Shown here in pieces: positions 9,111-18,351 of a stretch of 64,000 nucleotides of DNA (position 1 is the first letter of the stretch; each line of letters starts with the position of its first letter). The translations under genes were made by a program, and so were the position numbers. The stretch is from Hellea sp965224755 (GTDB taxonomy: Bacteria; Pseudomonadota; Alphaproteobacteria; Caulobacterales; Maricaulaceae): positions 1,240,001-1,304,000 of the forward strand of contig OZ245061.1 in the NCBI GenBank assembly GCA_965224755.1, in the 5' to 3' direction. Below the pieces are notes generated by a model. The model saw only the letters and a program-made list of their open reading frames with translations, had not been told where the DNA came from and made no database searches.

Positions 9111-9920
9111 ATGTGGCGCTGTTTTTTGATAGTCTGTATGGCACTGTTTCACAGTGTTCTGGCGTCTGCAGGAGCTTGGAATATGCCCAAGGGAAAAGGG
9201 CAAACTATCTCTATGACGACATATTCCACCTCTGATACGGCCTTTGCCAGCGGAGAATTTGCAGATACGCCTGTTAATTTTACCAAAACTGAAAGCCGGA
9301 TATTTGCCGAACATGGTCTTACGCAGAAAATCACGCTGGTCGGCAATATTGCTTATCAGACAGTGGGTTTCCAAGGGCTGGACAGCACCATCAATTATGA
9401 GGGGTTTGATAAAACGGAGTTGGGGCTTCGCTATCAACTCAAACGCCGCGAAGGTTTGGCTGTGGCCGTGCAGGCCAGCTATGTCATTGGCGGCGGGCCG
9501 CAAGAGTCCATTCTCGATATTGACGGGCGCAAAGATACGGTCGAGTTGCGGGGGCTTTGGGGGCAGAGCCATGATTTCGGTGATAAACATAACAATAAAT
9601 GGGTTGGTTTCTTCGATGCCCATCTAGCGGCGCGGGCAAGATCAACAGAGCGTCTGGAAGATTGGCGGGCTGATTTGACACTCGGACTAAAGCCCAATGA
9701 GAAGATGTTCATCATGGCGCAGGGTTTTCATATTGATCGTTTCGGCTTTTCGGAAAGTGGTTTCACCGTCCCTCGGCAAAGCCAGAGCAAAGCGCAGATA
9801 AGTGCCGTCTTTGAATTTAAGGAAAATCGATGGCTGCAATTCAGCTATCTCGAAACGCTGGCGGGGCGGAACATTGTGAAAGAACAGGCATTCACTATCG
9901 GGCTCTGGCAAAGATATTAG
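9111..9920 (+). CDS. Orphan outer-membrane beta-barrel-like secreted protein
   Basis: This 269-residue protein has a Sec signal peptide (hydrophobic residues about 4-18, cleavage near ASA-GAW). The mature part alternates short polar and hydrophobic strands. It ends in an aromatic GLWQRY, with the C-terminal aromatic residue typical of outer-membrane beta-barrels. I do not recognise a named family; it looks like the transporter-type barrels often labelled putative outer membrane protein. A GGGG ribosome site precedes the ATG at 9111. It is followed by a palindromic repeat that separates it from the convergent cytochrome gene. Barrel topology is inference; export is well supported. Confidence 0.7.
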   Translation: MWRCFLIVCMALFHSVLASAGAWNMPKGKGQTISMTTYSTSDTAFASGEFADTPVNFTKTESRIFAEHGLTQKITLVGNIAYQTVGFQGLDSTINYEGFDKTELGLRYQLKRREGLAVAVQASYVIGGGPQESILDIDGRKDTVELRGLWGQSHDFGDKHNNKWVGFFDAHLAARARSTERLEDWRADLTLGLKPNEKMFIMAQGFHIDRFGFSESGFTVPRQSQSKAQISAVFEFKENRWLQFSYLETLAGRNIVKEQAFTIGLWQRY

Positions 9921-9940
9921 GCTCAGAGGCCTTGCTCTCC

Positions 9941-10061
9941 CTGTCATTCCGCACGCAGGCGAAGCCGGAGATGCGGAAGTTCGAGCCTTTGAGAAGCAGA
10001 TTTAAATAGGTTCTCAATCTCTCGACCTTCCGGGTTCTGCTGCGCAGCTCCGGAATGACAG
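9941..10061. repeat. Intergenic palindromic repeat with exact 11-bp terminal inverted repeats
   Basis: The element starts CTGTCATTCCG and ends CGGAATGACAG, an exact 11-base inverted repeat. The arms continue imperfectly inward (GCAGGCGAAGCC on the left; CTGCGCAGC on the right; GAGAA/TTCTC near the centre). It sits between two convergent genes and could act as a structured transcript end for both. Its outer arms recall the CATTCCCGCG-type elements found in the suf operon near 59.9-63.2 kb. Confidence 0.8.
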
Positions 10062-10089
10062 ATCAATGGGTCTTAAACCTAGGGCAACG

Positions 10090-10539
10090 TTATTGAGCGG
10101 GCGCTGTTTCAGCTTTGAGAAACAAAAGCAAGGCTTCGCGATCTTCCGCCTTTTTCACCCCGACAAAACTCATCCGATTGCCTTTCATGAAGGCGGATGG
10201 CTTGGTAATATAGCCGTCCAAGGTCTCGTCATCCCAGATTACATCGGAGGCCGCCATGACTTTAGAATATTTAAAACCCTCCTGAGACCCAGCCTTTTTG
10301 CCGTAAATATCCCATAAATTTGGGCCGACTTTGTGCTTTCCGCCGTCTTCAAGCGTATGGCAGGCTCGGCAGCGTTTATAGAGTTTCGCGCCCCGTTCCA
10401 TGGGGGTTAATTCTACGGCAGCTTGCACGATGGGCGCTGTTTGGGCGGGTTTTTGCGGTTCTAGCGCCGAACTGGATTCGCTCCCACTTCCACATGAGGC
10501 CACTAAAATAGCAGGTAAAATCAAACATTTAACATGCAT
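10090..10539 (-). CDS. Lipid-anchored class I cytochrome c
   Basis: This 149-residue c-type cytochrome has a haem-binding CRACH motif at residues 57-61 and a likely axial methionine at Met123 in NRMSFVG. It resembles the cytochrome c2/c-552 class of periplasmic electron carriers. The N-terminus is a lipoprotein signal with Cys16 (VASC) followed by a Ser/Pro/Ala-rich linker, so the haem domain is probably tethered to a membrane rather than soluble. An AAGGG ribosome site precedes the ATG. It stands alone; neither oxidase nor bc1 genes are nearby, so its partners are unknown. Confidence 0.88.
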   Translation of the reverse strand: MHVKCLILPAILVASCGSGSESSSALEPQKPAQTAPIVQAAVELTPMERGAKLYKRCRACHTLEDGGKHKVGPNLWDIYGKKAGSQEGFKYSKVMAASDVIWDDETLDGYITKPSAFMKGNRMSFVGVKKAEDREALLLFLKAETAPAQ

Positions 10540-10682
10540 CGGGTGACCCTTTCGGTCGCTCTAAAAAATCATTTTAACACTTGATTAAGGTATTTGATAG
10601 CGCCAAACTTACCGTAATGGAGGTATATGAGATATCTCCTGCATTTTATAAATGACCGATTTGGTCAGGAAATGGGGAAATT

Positions 10683-10979
10683 ATGGATATTGTAAGTTTA
10701 GCGCTCGGGCTTTTGAGCGGCGGCGGCGGCGGTATTGTAGCCGGCAAAATGATGAATTCCAATATGGGCACAATGGGTCGCGCCTTGACAGGTATTGTCG
10801 GCGGCACGGGCCTTGCGGCTCTCGCGCCAATGATTCCGGGAATTGGCGGTCTCTTTGGCGATCCGTCTGCGGGCGCAGGCCTGAATGTCGGTTCAATTCT
10901 GGCGAGCGTTGTCTCCGGCGGTGTCGGCGGCGGTATCTTGACCGCGATCCTCGGCAAGGTGATGGGCAATAAAGGCTAA
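10683..10979 (+). CDS. Small glycine-rich membrane protein
   Basis: The product has 98 residues dominated by Gly, Ala, Ile and Met, with about three hydrophobic segments (near 3-22, 33-55 and 70-95) and a PMIPGIGGLFG turn. This composition resembles glycine-zipper membrane proteins, but I cannot name a family. A GGGG ribosome site lies upstream of the ATG, and a strong intrinsic terminator follows 24 bases after the stop. It therefore looks like a monocistronic, possibly highly expressed gene. The opposite strand and other frames over this stretch are also open only because of the GC-rich composition. Confidence 0.75.
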   Translation: MDIVSLALGLLSGGGGGIVAGKMMNSNMGTMGRALTGIVGGTGLAALAPMIPGIGGLFGDPSAGAGLNVGSILASVVSGGVGGGILTAILGKVMGNKG

Positions 10980-11002
10980 TCACGCCGTAAAATACAAATA
11001 AA

Positions 11003-11028
11003 GCCCGCTCATTCGAGCGGGTTTTTTT
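11003..11028 (+). terminator. Intrinsic terminator after the small glycine-rich gene
   Basis: A GCCCGCTC stem, ATTC loop and GAGCGGGT stem are followed by a run of seven T. It is the clearest rho-independent terminator in the window and closes the gene ending at 10979. Confidence 0.9.
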
Positions 11029-11126
11029 ATGCCGGACACATAAATTAAACAACAAATCCGTGACATTTTGAATATTTATCTCTATCCGCCAGCTATGCAA
11101 TTAAGTGCATAACCCAAGAGGATATC

Positions 11127-12890
11127 ATGTCATTCACTGCCCCCGTTAAATCCATGCATTTTCTACTCAGACATAGTGTCAATCTGGAGTCTATTTTGGA
11201 AGCCCCAGCCTTTGCTGAATTCAATGACGAATTGATCGGTGATATTCTCACAGGCGCGGCCTCTTTTGCCGAAGATATCTGGGCGCCGACAAATTTAAAT
11301 GGCGATCATCATCCCGCCAAATTGGAGGGCGGTGACGTGATTCCGTCGCCCGGATTCAAAGAGGCTTATCAGGCTTTCGTCGAGGCGGCTTGGCAGAGTC
11401 TGTCAACGTCAACTGAAATTGGCGGCATGGGCTTGCCGCAAGTAGTTAGCGTCGCGACCAATGAAATGTTTTATGCTGCCAATATGGCGCTGGGGCTTTG
11501 CCCGATGCTGACCTCAAGCGCGGTTAAAGCCATTGACGCCCATGCCGATGAGGCGCTTAAAACTAAATATCTCCCCAAGATGATTAACGGCGAATGGACA
11601 GGGGCTATGGGCCTGACCGAGCCGCAAGCCGGCTCCGACCTAGGCCCGGTAAGAACCAAGGCCGTCCCTAATACTGACGGCACTTATGCGATTTCAGGCC
11701 AGAAAATATTTATCACATGGGGCGATCATAATATGGCGGATAATATCATCCATCTTGTGCTGGCCCGCTTGCCGGATGCGCCCGCAGGCTCAAAAGGGAT
11801 ATCATTATTTCTATGCCCAAAAATCTTTGTCAATGATGATGGATCTCTAGGAAAACTTAATAATATCAAAGCTATAGGGCTAGAACATAAATTAGGAATT
11901 CACGGCTCTCCGACTTGCACTATGGAATTTAATGCCGCGACAGGATGGCTTGTGGGGCAACCTAATCGCGGCCTTTCCTGTATGTTCACGATGATGAATG
12001 AGGCCCGGCTTTTTGTCGGCGCGCAAGGCGTAGCCATTGGCGAGCGGGCTTATCAAGCGGCGCTAGATTTCGCGCAGGAACGTGTGCAAGGCCGCGCAAT
12101 AAACGCCGATGACGGCGCGCCGATTATCGCGCATCCTGATGTAAGGCGAATGCTGATTGATATGAAAACCCGCCTCATGGGCGCACGCGCGATTTGCATG
12201 GCGACGGCGGCGGCGGGCGATCTTGCGGGATGCGCGGCGGATGCCGATATTGCCAAAGCGGCTCATGTCAGGGATGCTCTCCTCACCCCGATTGCGAAAT
12301 CTTACGGCTCGGATACGGGCGTAAATATTACCTCTATCGGCTTGCAAATTCACGGCGGCATGGGCTTTGTCGAAGAGACGGGCGCGGCGCAATATTATCG
12401 AGATTCCCGTATCACGCCGATCTATGAAGGCACTAACGGTATCCAAGCCATTGACCTCGTCGGGCGCAAACTTCGCCGCGATGGCGGGGAGGGCATGCGG
12501 GCACTGATTGCGGATTTAGAAGCCATTGAAACTCTTGCTGAGACAGCCTCGGATAAGTTGGATTTGAAGGTCTGTATTCTGGCTCTGAAAAACGGTATCG
12601 AAACGCTCAAAACCGCCACCGATATCATGCTCAATGCAGAAGAAGCCGGCGCCCTCGCCGGGGCCACTCCCTACCTTAATCTGGTTGGCAATGTCATATC
12701 AGGGGCTTTCCTCATCAAAGCGGTCAGCAACGGCGTTCTAGCGGGGGACGAACTCGCCGAAAATATGGCCAGCCTCGCCCGCTACCACGCCCTAGCGATT
12801 ATGCCTAAAGCTGCGGGGCAACTCGATTTTATCCGAAACGGCGCGAAGGCCGTCTTCGATTTTCCTGAAAGTCAGCTTGCTGATTTGTAG
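11127..12890 (+). CDS. Acyl-CoA dehydrogenase, DmdC-like long form
   Basis: This FAD-dependent acyl-CoA dehydrogenase oxidises an acyl-CoA to its 2,3-enoyl form and passes electrons to ETF. At 587 residues it is about 200 longer than short-chain members. It carries the extra N-terminal helix and the C-terminal domain found in the DmdC / 3-methylmercaptopropionyl-CoA dehydrogenase-like subfamily. Visible motifs are MGLTEPQAGSDLG (FAD/substrate loop), ISGQKIFITWGDH, and GGMGFVEETGAAQYYRD followed by PIYEGTNGIQA near the active site. The subfamily includes DMSP-degradation enzymes, but without other dmd genes here the substrate remains open. panB follows 43 bases downstream, probably co-transcribed. 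Confidence 0.9.
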   Translation: MSFTAPVKSMHFLLRHSVNLESILEAPAFAEFNDELIGDILTGAASFAEDIWAPTNLNGDHHPAKLEGGDVIPSPGFKEAYQAFVEAAWQSLSTSTEIGGMGLPQVVSVATNEMFYAANMALGLCPMLTSSAVKAIDAHADEALKTKYLPKMINGEWTGAMGLTEPQAGSDLGPVRTKAVPNTDGTYAISGQKIFITWGDHNMADNIIHLVLARLPDAPAGSKGISLFLCPKIFVNDDGSLGKLNNIKAIGLEHKLGIHGSPTCTMEFNAATGWLVGQPNRGLSCMFTMMNEARLFVGAQGVAIGERAYQAALDFAQERVQGRAINADDGAPIIAHPDVRRMLIDMKTRLMGARAICMATAAAGDLAGCAADADIAKAAHVRDALLTPIAKSYGSDTGVNITSIGLQIHGGMGFVEETGAAQYYRDSRITPIYEGTNGIQAIDLVGRKLRRDGGEGMRALIADLEAIETLAETASDKLDLKVCILALKNGIETLKTATDIMLNAEEAGALAGATPYLNLVGNVISGAFLIKAVSNGVLAGDELAENMASLARYHALAIMPKAAGQLDFIRNGAKAVFDFPESQLADL

Positions 12891-12933
12891 TTTCGCTCCC
12901 ATATTAAGGCTGAATTTCTAGGAAGGGCCTTTT

Positions 12934-13755
12934 ATGTCCGCACAGACACACATCCCGCGCATGACCGCGCCGCAAATTACGGGCCGTAAGGGCGGCGAGC
13001 CTATTGTTTGCCTTACCGCTTATGACGCGCCGACGGCGGCGATATTGGACGAGCATTGCGATCTTATCTTGGTCGGCGACTCCGTAGGTATGGTGGTTCA
13101 CGGCCTCACGACTACGGTCGGCGTGACGTTGGAGATGATGATATTGCACGGCAAGGCCGTGATGCGCGGGGCCAATACAGCGCTTATAGTCGTTGATCTG
13201 CCGTTTGGCTCTTACGAAGACAGTCCAGAGACGGCCTTTCGCAATGCCTCGCGCGTGATGATGGAGACCGGGTGTCAGGCGGTGAAGATCGAAAGCGGCT
13301 CTTACGCCGCCGAAACCATTAGCTATCTTGTTGAGCGCGGCATTCCCGTCATGAGCCATGTCGGCTTGCGGCCGCAAAGCATGAATGTGCTGGGTGGATT
13401 TCGCGCGCGCGGACGCACCAAAGCTGTCGAGGATGAAATCATTGAAAATGCGATTGCGGCGGATGAAGCGGGGTCTTTTGCTGTTGTCGTCGAAGGCGTT
13501 TCCGAAGACTTGGCCGAAAAAGTTACCAAGGCGGTGTCTATCCCGACGATTGGCATCGGAGCTTCAGCCGGCTGCGATGGACAGATTTTGGTCACGCCTG
13601 ATATGCTCGGTCAGTTTGACCGGGTGCCAAAATTCGTCAAGAAATATGGCGATATGAAAGAGTTGATAGAGCAGGCCGCCAAGGATTACGCGCAAGAGGT
13701 CAAAGCCCGCAGTTTTCCGGGCGATGCCAATACCTATAAATTCAAGAAAAAGTAG
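12934..13755 (+). CDS. panB: 3-methyl-2-oxobutanoate hydroxymethyltransferase
   Basis: PanB transfers a hydroxymethyl group from 5,10-methylenetetrahydrofolate to alpha-ketoisovalerate, giving ketopantoate, the first step of pantothenate and CoA synthesis. The 273-residue length is normal. The LTAYDAPTA segment, the LVGDSVGMVVHG metal-binding loop, the DLPFGSY motif, the KIESG segment and GIGASAGCDGQILV are all present. An AGGAAGGG ribosome site precedes the ATG. No panC or panD is adjacent. The upstream neighbour uses CoA thioesters, but a functional link is only suggested by proximity. Confidence 0.97.
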   Translation: MSAQTHIPRMTAPQITGRKGGEPIVCLTAYDAPTAAILDEHCDLILVGDSVGMVVHGLTTTVGVTLEMMILHGKAVMRGANTALIVVDLPFGSYEDSPETAFRNASRVMMETGCQAVKIESGSYAAETISYLVERGIPVMSHVGLRPQSMNVLGGFRARGRTKAVEDEIIENAIAADEAGSFAVVVEGVSEDLAEKVTKAVSIPTIGIGASAGCDGQILVTPDMLGQFDRVPKFVKKYGDMKELIEQAAKDYAQEVKARSFPGDANTYKFKKK

Positions 13756-13878
13756 CGCACCGCACCGCCTAAATCTTACGGTCTGTTCATGCCCTTTGCT
13801 GTTGCGAAACAGATGCGCGGGCGATAGGTTCCGGCTCAATTCGCGGCTTTGGTCGCGCCGATTCAAAAGGATGCCCGC

Positions 13879-14592
13879 GTGGTTGATTTTATCAATGAGG
13901 TCGAAGAGGAGCTTCGTAAAGACGAGTATAATCGTCTACTCAGGCGCTATGGCCCTTATTTGCTGGCGGTCATCATTGCGATTGTTGCCGGGACGGGATT
14001 TCTTGAATACCGTAAATATGCAAATGACAAAGCCGCGCGGGCGACCTCGGCGAGTTATGTTAGCGCGGCCAATCTCGCTGCCGACGGAAATGCAAATCAG
14101 GCTTACCGCGAATTCATCGCGATTTCTGAAAAAGCCCCTGCGGGCTATTCGGGCCTATCATTAGTACGCGCCGCCACCCTCAAACTGGAACAGGGCGGGC
14201 GCGCAGAAGCTGTCGGCCTGCTTGACCGGGCCGCTCTGACCTTTACCGAAACGCGGCACATCCAACTCGCCCAGCTTAAAGCCGCTTATATTTTGGCCAG
14301 CGATGGGGCTTATTCGGATGTTATCAACCGGCTCGGGCCTCTGGTGGCCAAAGACGCGCCGTATGAATATCTTGCCCGCGAACTCCTTGGCTATTCTGCT
14401 TTGCAATCGGGTGACGAGAGGCTCGCGCGCGAGCATTTTGGCTATCTTGGCGCTATCCCCGGTGTGCCGCCGCCGATACAAGAACGGGCCAAACAAAATC
14501 TGAGCATGATGCGCACAAAAGCGGCGCTCGCGGCTCCTATCAATAACACTGAAGGCGCTGAAGATAGCGCGGAGACGCAAAATGAAAATTAA
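13879..14592 (+). CDS. YfgM-like tetratricopeptide membrane protein
   Basis: This protein of about 237 residues has a cytoplasmic N-terminal stretch (MVDFINEVEEELRKDE), one membrane helix (about residues 24-42) and a periplasmic TPR-like domain. It resembles YfgM, which in enterobacteria associates with the SecYEG translocon and periplasmic chaperones. The frame opens further upstream with a TTG at 13849. The GTG at 13879 has AAAGG at 8 bases spacing and begins with the conserved VDFI-x-E-V start, so it is preferred. It overlaps bamB by 11 bases and lies just ahead of der; a yfgM-bamB-der order is widespread in Proteobacteria and supports the assignment. Confidence 0.88.
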   Translation: MVDFINEVEEELRKDEYNRLLRRYGPYLLAVIIAIVAGTGFLEYRKYANDKAARATSASYVSAANLAADGNANQAYREFIAISEKAPAGYSGLSLVRAATLKLEQGGRAEAVGLLDRAALTFTETRHIQLAQLKAAYILASDGAYSDVINRLGPLVAKDAPYEYLARELLGYSALQSGDERLAREHFGYLGAIPGVPPPIQERAKQNLSMMRTKAALAAPINNTEGAEDSAETQNEN

Positions 14593-16048
14593 GGCTTTAA
14601 AATTTGCCGGTATAACGCTTATTACCGCGCTCCTGCTGGGCGGGTGTTCGACGTTGAGTAAGGTTGGCGACCTCACTGACGCGATTAACCCCTTTGATAA
14701 AAGCGATGAGGAAAAAGCGGCCGCACAAGGCGATGTCGCCGGTAAAGATGACCGGATTTCTATTCTTGAACTGGACGAAACCCTTCAGGTTAGCGGGACT
14801 GTAACGCCCGATCAAATCGTCTTGCCGCCAGCCTATGTCAATACGGATTGGCCGCAAGTCGGCGGCAATACGGCCCATGTCGTGCAGCATACGTCTGCGG
14901 CAGGCAATCTCTCTAAAATTTGGTCAAAAGATATCGGCAAAGGCTCTGGCAGAAAAGGGCGTGTTCTTGCATCGCCTGTTATTGCGGGCGGGCGCGTATT
15001 TACGATGGACGGCAATAACCGCGTTTCCAGTTTTGATGCCAATAGCGGCGATCGGTATTGGGACTACAAAGTCACCGTTCAAGCCAAAGCCAAAACCCGA
15101 AAAGGCCGCACCGGTATTGTTGACCGTATCCGCGACCCGCTTTCTTTCACGGACGGAAGCGGTAGAGATAAGGAATCTGTTGGCGGCGGCGTCGCCGTTG
15201 CGGCGGGCAAGGTCTTTGTCACTTCCGGCCTTGGCGTTGTTGCGGCCTTGGACGCGGAAAACGGCGCTGAAATCTGGCGCGTCCCAACCCGTGTTCCGCT
15301 ACATTCCGCTCCAACCATTTCTGATGGCCGCGTCTTTGCGGTCTCGGATGATAACGAGCTTTTTGCTTTTAATGCCAATACCGGCGAGGTTCTCTGGACC
15401 TATCAGGGGATTATCGAATCTGCGCGGATGCTGACGGCGCCAAGCCCGGCTGTGATCGATGATACCGTTATTGCACCGTTTTCGTCAGGCGAGATTGTCG
15501 CCTTGCGGGTTCAAAATGGCGGCGTGCTTTGGCAGGATGCGCTATCATCTTCCGGCCGCTTAACCCCTCTGGCCTCGCTTAATGATATCGCGTCTGGCCC
15601 CGTTATCGCGGATGGCTATGTTATTGCCACAGCGCAAAGCGGCATTATCAGCGCTTTTGATCTTCGCACCGGACAGCGTATCTGGAGCCAGCCTGCGGGC
15701 TCGCTCGGCTTCCCTCTGATTGCCGGGGATTTTGTCTATACCGTGACAACGCAGGGGCAAGTTGTCTGCCTGTCCAAACTTGACGGCTCTGTCGTCTGGT
15801 TACAGCAATTACCGGCCTATAAAAACGCGAAGAAGCGCAAGAAACGTATCGCTTGGTCGGGCCCTATCCTGACAGGTGAGCGCCTGATGCTTGTCTCCTC
15901 GCGAGGCAAGGCCCTGACCATGAGCCCCTATGACGGCACTATTATAAGCGAATTTAAAGTCGGCGACGATGTTTTCATCTCGCCCGTTATCGCCAATGAA
16001 ACGGTCTATATTGTGACCGATAATGCTAAATTGGTAGCGCTGCGCTAG
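14582..16048 (+). CDS. bamB: Outer-membrane assembly lipoprotein BamB
   Basis: BamB is the beta-propeller lipoprotein of the BAM complex that inserts beta-barrels into the outer membrane. The signal peptide ends in the lipobox LLGGC with Cys22. The mature protein carries successive PQQ-like blades, recognisable by repeated G-x-x-x-A-L/F-D-x-x-(T/N)G-x-x-x-W patterns such as VAALDAENGAEIWRV and SAFDLRTGQRIWSQ. At 488 residues it is longer than the E. coli protein (about 390); the extra length is an N-terminal linker and an insertion around residues 155-200 rich in Lys/Arg/Gly. It starts inside the end of the YfgM-like gene and is followed 12 bases later by der. Confidence 0.93.
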   Translation: MKIKALKFAGITLITALLLGGCSTLSKVGDLTDAINPFDKSDEEKAAAQGDVAGKDDRISILELDETLQVSGTVTPDQIVLPPAYVNTDWPQVGGNTAHVVQHTSAAGNLSKIWSKDIGKGSGRKGRVLASPVIAGGRVFTMDGNNRVSSFDANSGDRYWDYKVTVQAKAKTRKGRTGIVDRIRDPLSFTDGSGRDKESVGGGVAVAAGKVFVTSGLGVVAALDAENGAEIWRVPTRVPLHSAPTISDGRVFAVSDDNELFAFNANTGEVLWTYQGIIESARMLTAPSPAVIDDTVIAPFSSGEIVALRVQNGGVLWQDALSSSGRLTPLASLNDIASGPVIADGYVIATAQSGIISAFDLRTGQRIWSQPAGSLGFPLIAGDFVYTVTTQGQVVCLSKLDGSVVWLQQLPAYKNAKKRKKRIAWSGPILTGERLMLVSSRGKALTMSPYDGTIISEFKVGDDVFISPVIANETVYIVTDNAKLVALR

Positions 16049-16060
16049 CGCGATGATGTT

Positions 16061-17509
16061 ATGTCCGACACAGATTATGATATCGAAGAAGCGATAAACG
16101 AAGACCGCGAAGCCGAAACGCGGGCCGCGAAGATCGCGATTATAGGCCGCCCTAATGTCGGTAAATCCACTATCTTTAACCGCCTTGCGGGCAAGAAACT
16201 TGCGATTGTCAATGACACGCCCGGCGTGACCCGTGATGTGCGTGAAACCCGCTCTAAATTGCGCGGTCATGATATGGTGCTGATGGATACGGCAGGGTTT
16301 GAAAATGCCAAGGGCGAAAAGCTCGAAGCGCGGATGCGGGCTCAAACCGAAGCGGCTGTTATAGACGCCGATATTTGCCTCTTTGTCTATGACGCGCGCG
16401 AAGGCGTCATGCCGCTTGATCGTATTTTCGCACAATTTGTTCGCAAGACCGGAAAGCCCACTATACTGGTTGCCAATAAATGCGAAAGCCGGGCGGGCGA
16501 TGTCGGCGTCACCGAAGGCTATTCGCTCGGTATGGGCGACCCGATAGAGGTGGCCGCCGAGCATAATATCGGTTTTCTCGAGCTTGATGACGCGGTGGAA
16601 TTGGCGCTGCGGAGTATCGACCTCGGTATTCGCGAAGATAATATAGATTTCGATGAAGCACCTGTCCGCATTGCCATTGTTGGCCGCCCCAATGCCGGTA
16701 AATCGACGCTGATTAATACGCTGATCGGCGAGGAGCGTTTGCTCACCGGGCCCGAAGCCGGGGTGACGCGCGATAGCATTACCATCGACTATATGTGGCA
16801 AGGCCGCCGAGTGCAGTTTCACGATACGGCAGGGATGCGCAAAAAGGCCAAAGTTCAAGAAACGCTGGAGCGGCTCTCGGTGCAAGATAGTCTTCGCGCG
16901 ATTAAATTCGCCCAAGTCGTTATTTTGCTCATGGACGCAACCAGCCCCTTTGATAAGCAAGATTTGCAAATTGCCGATCTGTGCGAGCGCGAAGGGCGGG
17001 CGCTTGTTCTCGGCGTGACCAAATGGGATTTGGTTAAAAATAAATCCGAAATGGCAAAGTTTCTGCGCGAGGAAACAGCTCGGCTTTTGCCGCAGCTTCG
17101 CGGTCTTCAAATCGTTATGTTTTCTGGCCTGACAGGGAAAAGTGTTGACCGTCTTCTGCCGGCTGTAGAGCGCGTGCAAATAGACTGGAGTGCCAAGGTC
17201 AAAACGGCGGAGCTTAATGATTGGTTGATCGAGAAAGTCCAGCGTCATTCCCCGCCCGCTGTCAATGGCCGCCGTATTAAGCCGAAATATATCAGCCAGA
17301 CCAAAACCCGTCCGCCGACTTTCGTGCTTAAATGTTCTCGCGGCAACAAACTCCCAGAGAGCTATAAACGTTATCTCGTCAACGGACTGCGCGAAGATTT
17401 TGACCTGCCGGGCGTGCCGATACGCCTAATCGTCAAATCCGATTTCAACCCTTATGACAGAACTGTGCGGATTCAAGGACGCGAACCGCTAAGGAAGAAA
17501 GAGCGTTAG
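16061..17509 (+). CDS. der: Ribosome-assembly GTPase Der (EngA)
   Basis: Der has two tandem GTPase domains and a C-terminal KH-like domain and acts in 50S subunit maturation. Both P-loops are visible: GRPNVGKS at 29-36 and GRPNAGKS at 208-215, each followed by its DTAG switch (DTAGFE, DTAGMR) and NKxE or TKWD specificity motifs. The C-terminal region (LNDWLIEKVQRHSPP) matches the KH-like domain. An acidic N-terminal extension of about 24 residues precedes the first G domain. It forms an operon with the YfgM-like gene and bamB, a conserved arrangement. Confidence 0.97.
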   Translation: MSDTDYDIEEAINEDREAETRAAKIAIIGRPNVGKSTIFNRLAGKKLAIVNDTPGVTRDVRETRSKLRGHDMVLMDTAGFENAKGEKLEARMRAQTEAAVIDADICLFVYDAREGVMPLDRIFAQFVRKTGKPTILVANKCESRAGDVGVTEGYSLGMGDPIEVAAEHNIGFLELDDAVELALRSIDLGIREDNIDFDEAPVRIAIVGRPNAGKSTLINTLIGEERLLTGPEAGVTRDSITIDYMWQGRRVQFHDTAGMRKKAKVQETLERLSVQDSLRAIKFAQVVILLMDATSPFDKQDLQIADLCEREGRALVLGVTKWDLVKNKSEMAKFLREETARLLPQLRGLQIVMFSGLTGKSVDRLLPAVERVQIDWSAKVKTAELNDWLIEKVQRHSPPAVNGRRIKPKYISQTKTRPPTFVLKCSRGNKLPESYKRYLVNGLREDFDLPGVPIRLIVKSDFNPYDRTVRIQGREPLRKKER

Positions 17510-17659
17510 ATTCTACTCAATCTTCACTTCGCCTATTCACAGGTAAAAGCCATTATAATATAGTCAACTGTGATTGTATAAATATAATATTGACCTATAA
17601 TAAACCGCTTAGACACATCAGTCTTTTATTAATTTTGAAAAATCCTGAAAGGAAATATT

Positions 17660-18289
17660 ATGTCGCTACGCATTGGAGATGAAGCGCCCGACTTCACGGT
17701 TGATACGACAACAGGAAAAATTAGCTTTCACGATTGGATAGGTGATAATTGGTGTTTCTTTTTTAGTCACCCTGCCGACTTTACACCTGTTTGCACGACA
17801 GAAATGGGAAGAACGGCGCAATTGGCTGCGGAATTTAAGCTACGCAATACCAGGCCTCTCGGGTTGTCAACCGACAGCGTCAAAGAGCATTTGGCTTGGA
17901 TTAAAGATGTCGATGACACGCAAGAGACAACGCTTAAATTTCCGATTGTGGCCGATGCGGACACAAGAATCGCGCAATTATATGGCATGATCCATCCTAA
18001 TGAGAGCAATACGGCAGCTGTCAGAAGTGTGTTTATCATTGACCCTGCTAAAAAAATTCGACTAACCATGACTTATCCAATGAGCGTAGGGCGCAATTTT
18101 GATGAAATCATACGGGTTATTGATGCCCTTCAACTGGGCGATAAAATGGGGGTTGCCACCCCGGCCGATTGGACTCCGGGACAAAAGGTCATTATTCCGC
18201 CCTCCGTCAGCAATGCTGATGCCACGGAAAAATTCCCGCAAGGCTTTGATGAAATCCGTCCTTATTTGCGTTATACAAGCGTAGTTTAA
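17660..18289 (+). CDS. 1-Cys peroxiredoxin (Prx6-type)
   Basis: This 209-residue thiol peroxidase reduces H2O2 and organic peroxides. The peroxidatic cysteine is Cys45 in DFTPVCTTE. The C-terminal extension and the absence of a typical resolving cysteine place it with the Prx6 / 1-Cys group. Downstream motifs such as LGLSTDSVKEHLAWI and MTYPMSVGRNFDEIIRVIDALQ are characteristic. A GAAAGGA ribosome site precedes the ATG. The 150 bases upstream are A+T-rich and probably carry the promoter. The 62-base gap to the convergent SDR gene shows no strong terminator. Confidence 0.94.
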   Translation: MSLRIGDEAPDFTVDTTTGKISFHDWIGDNWCFFFSHPADFTPVCTTEMGRTAQLAAEFKLRNTRPLGLSTDSVKEHLAWIKDVDDTQETTLKFPIVADADTRIAQLYGMIHPNESNTAAVRSVFIIDPAKKIRLTMTYPMSVGRNFDEIIRVIDALQLGDKMGVATPADWTPGQKVIIPPSVSNADATEKFPQGFDEIRPYLRYTSVV

Positions 18290-18351
18290 TTAGTGCATAG
18301 CACACCACAGGCTTGCTATGCCACGCTATGCGCCGCTGGAATGGGTTGGGA

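Noticed and set aside
10646..10972. Alternative frames on both strands over the glycine-rich gene
   Set aside because: They arise from GC-rich codons of the 10683-10979 gene, which alone has a ribosome site and terminator.
15809..17248. Minus-strand frame of about 479 codons opposite bamB and der
   Set aside because: Opposite-strand shadow of two well-supported genes; composition does not resemble a protein family.
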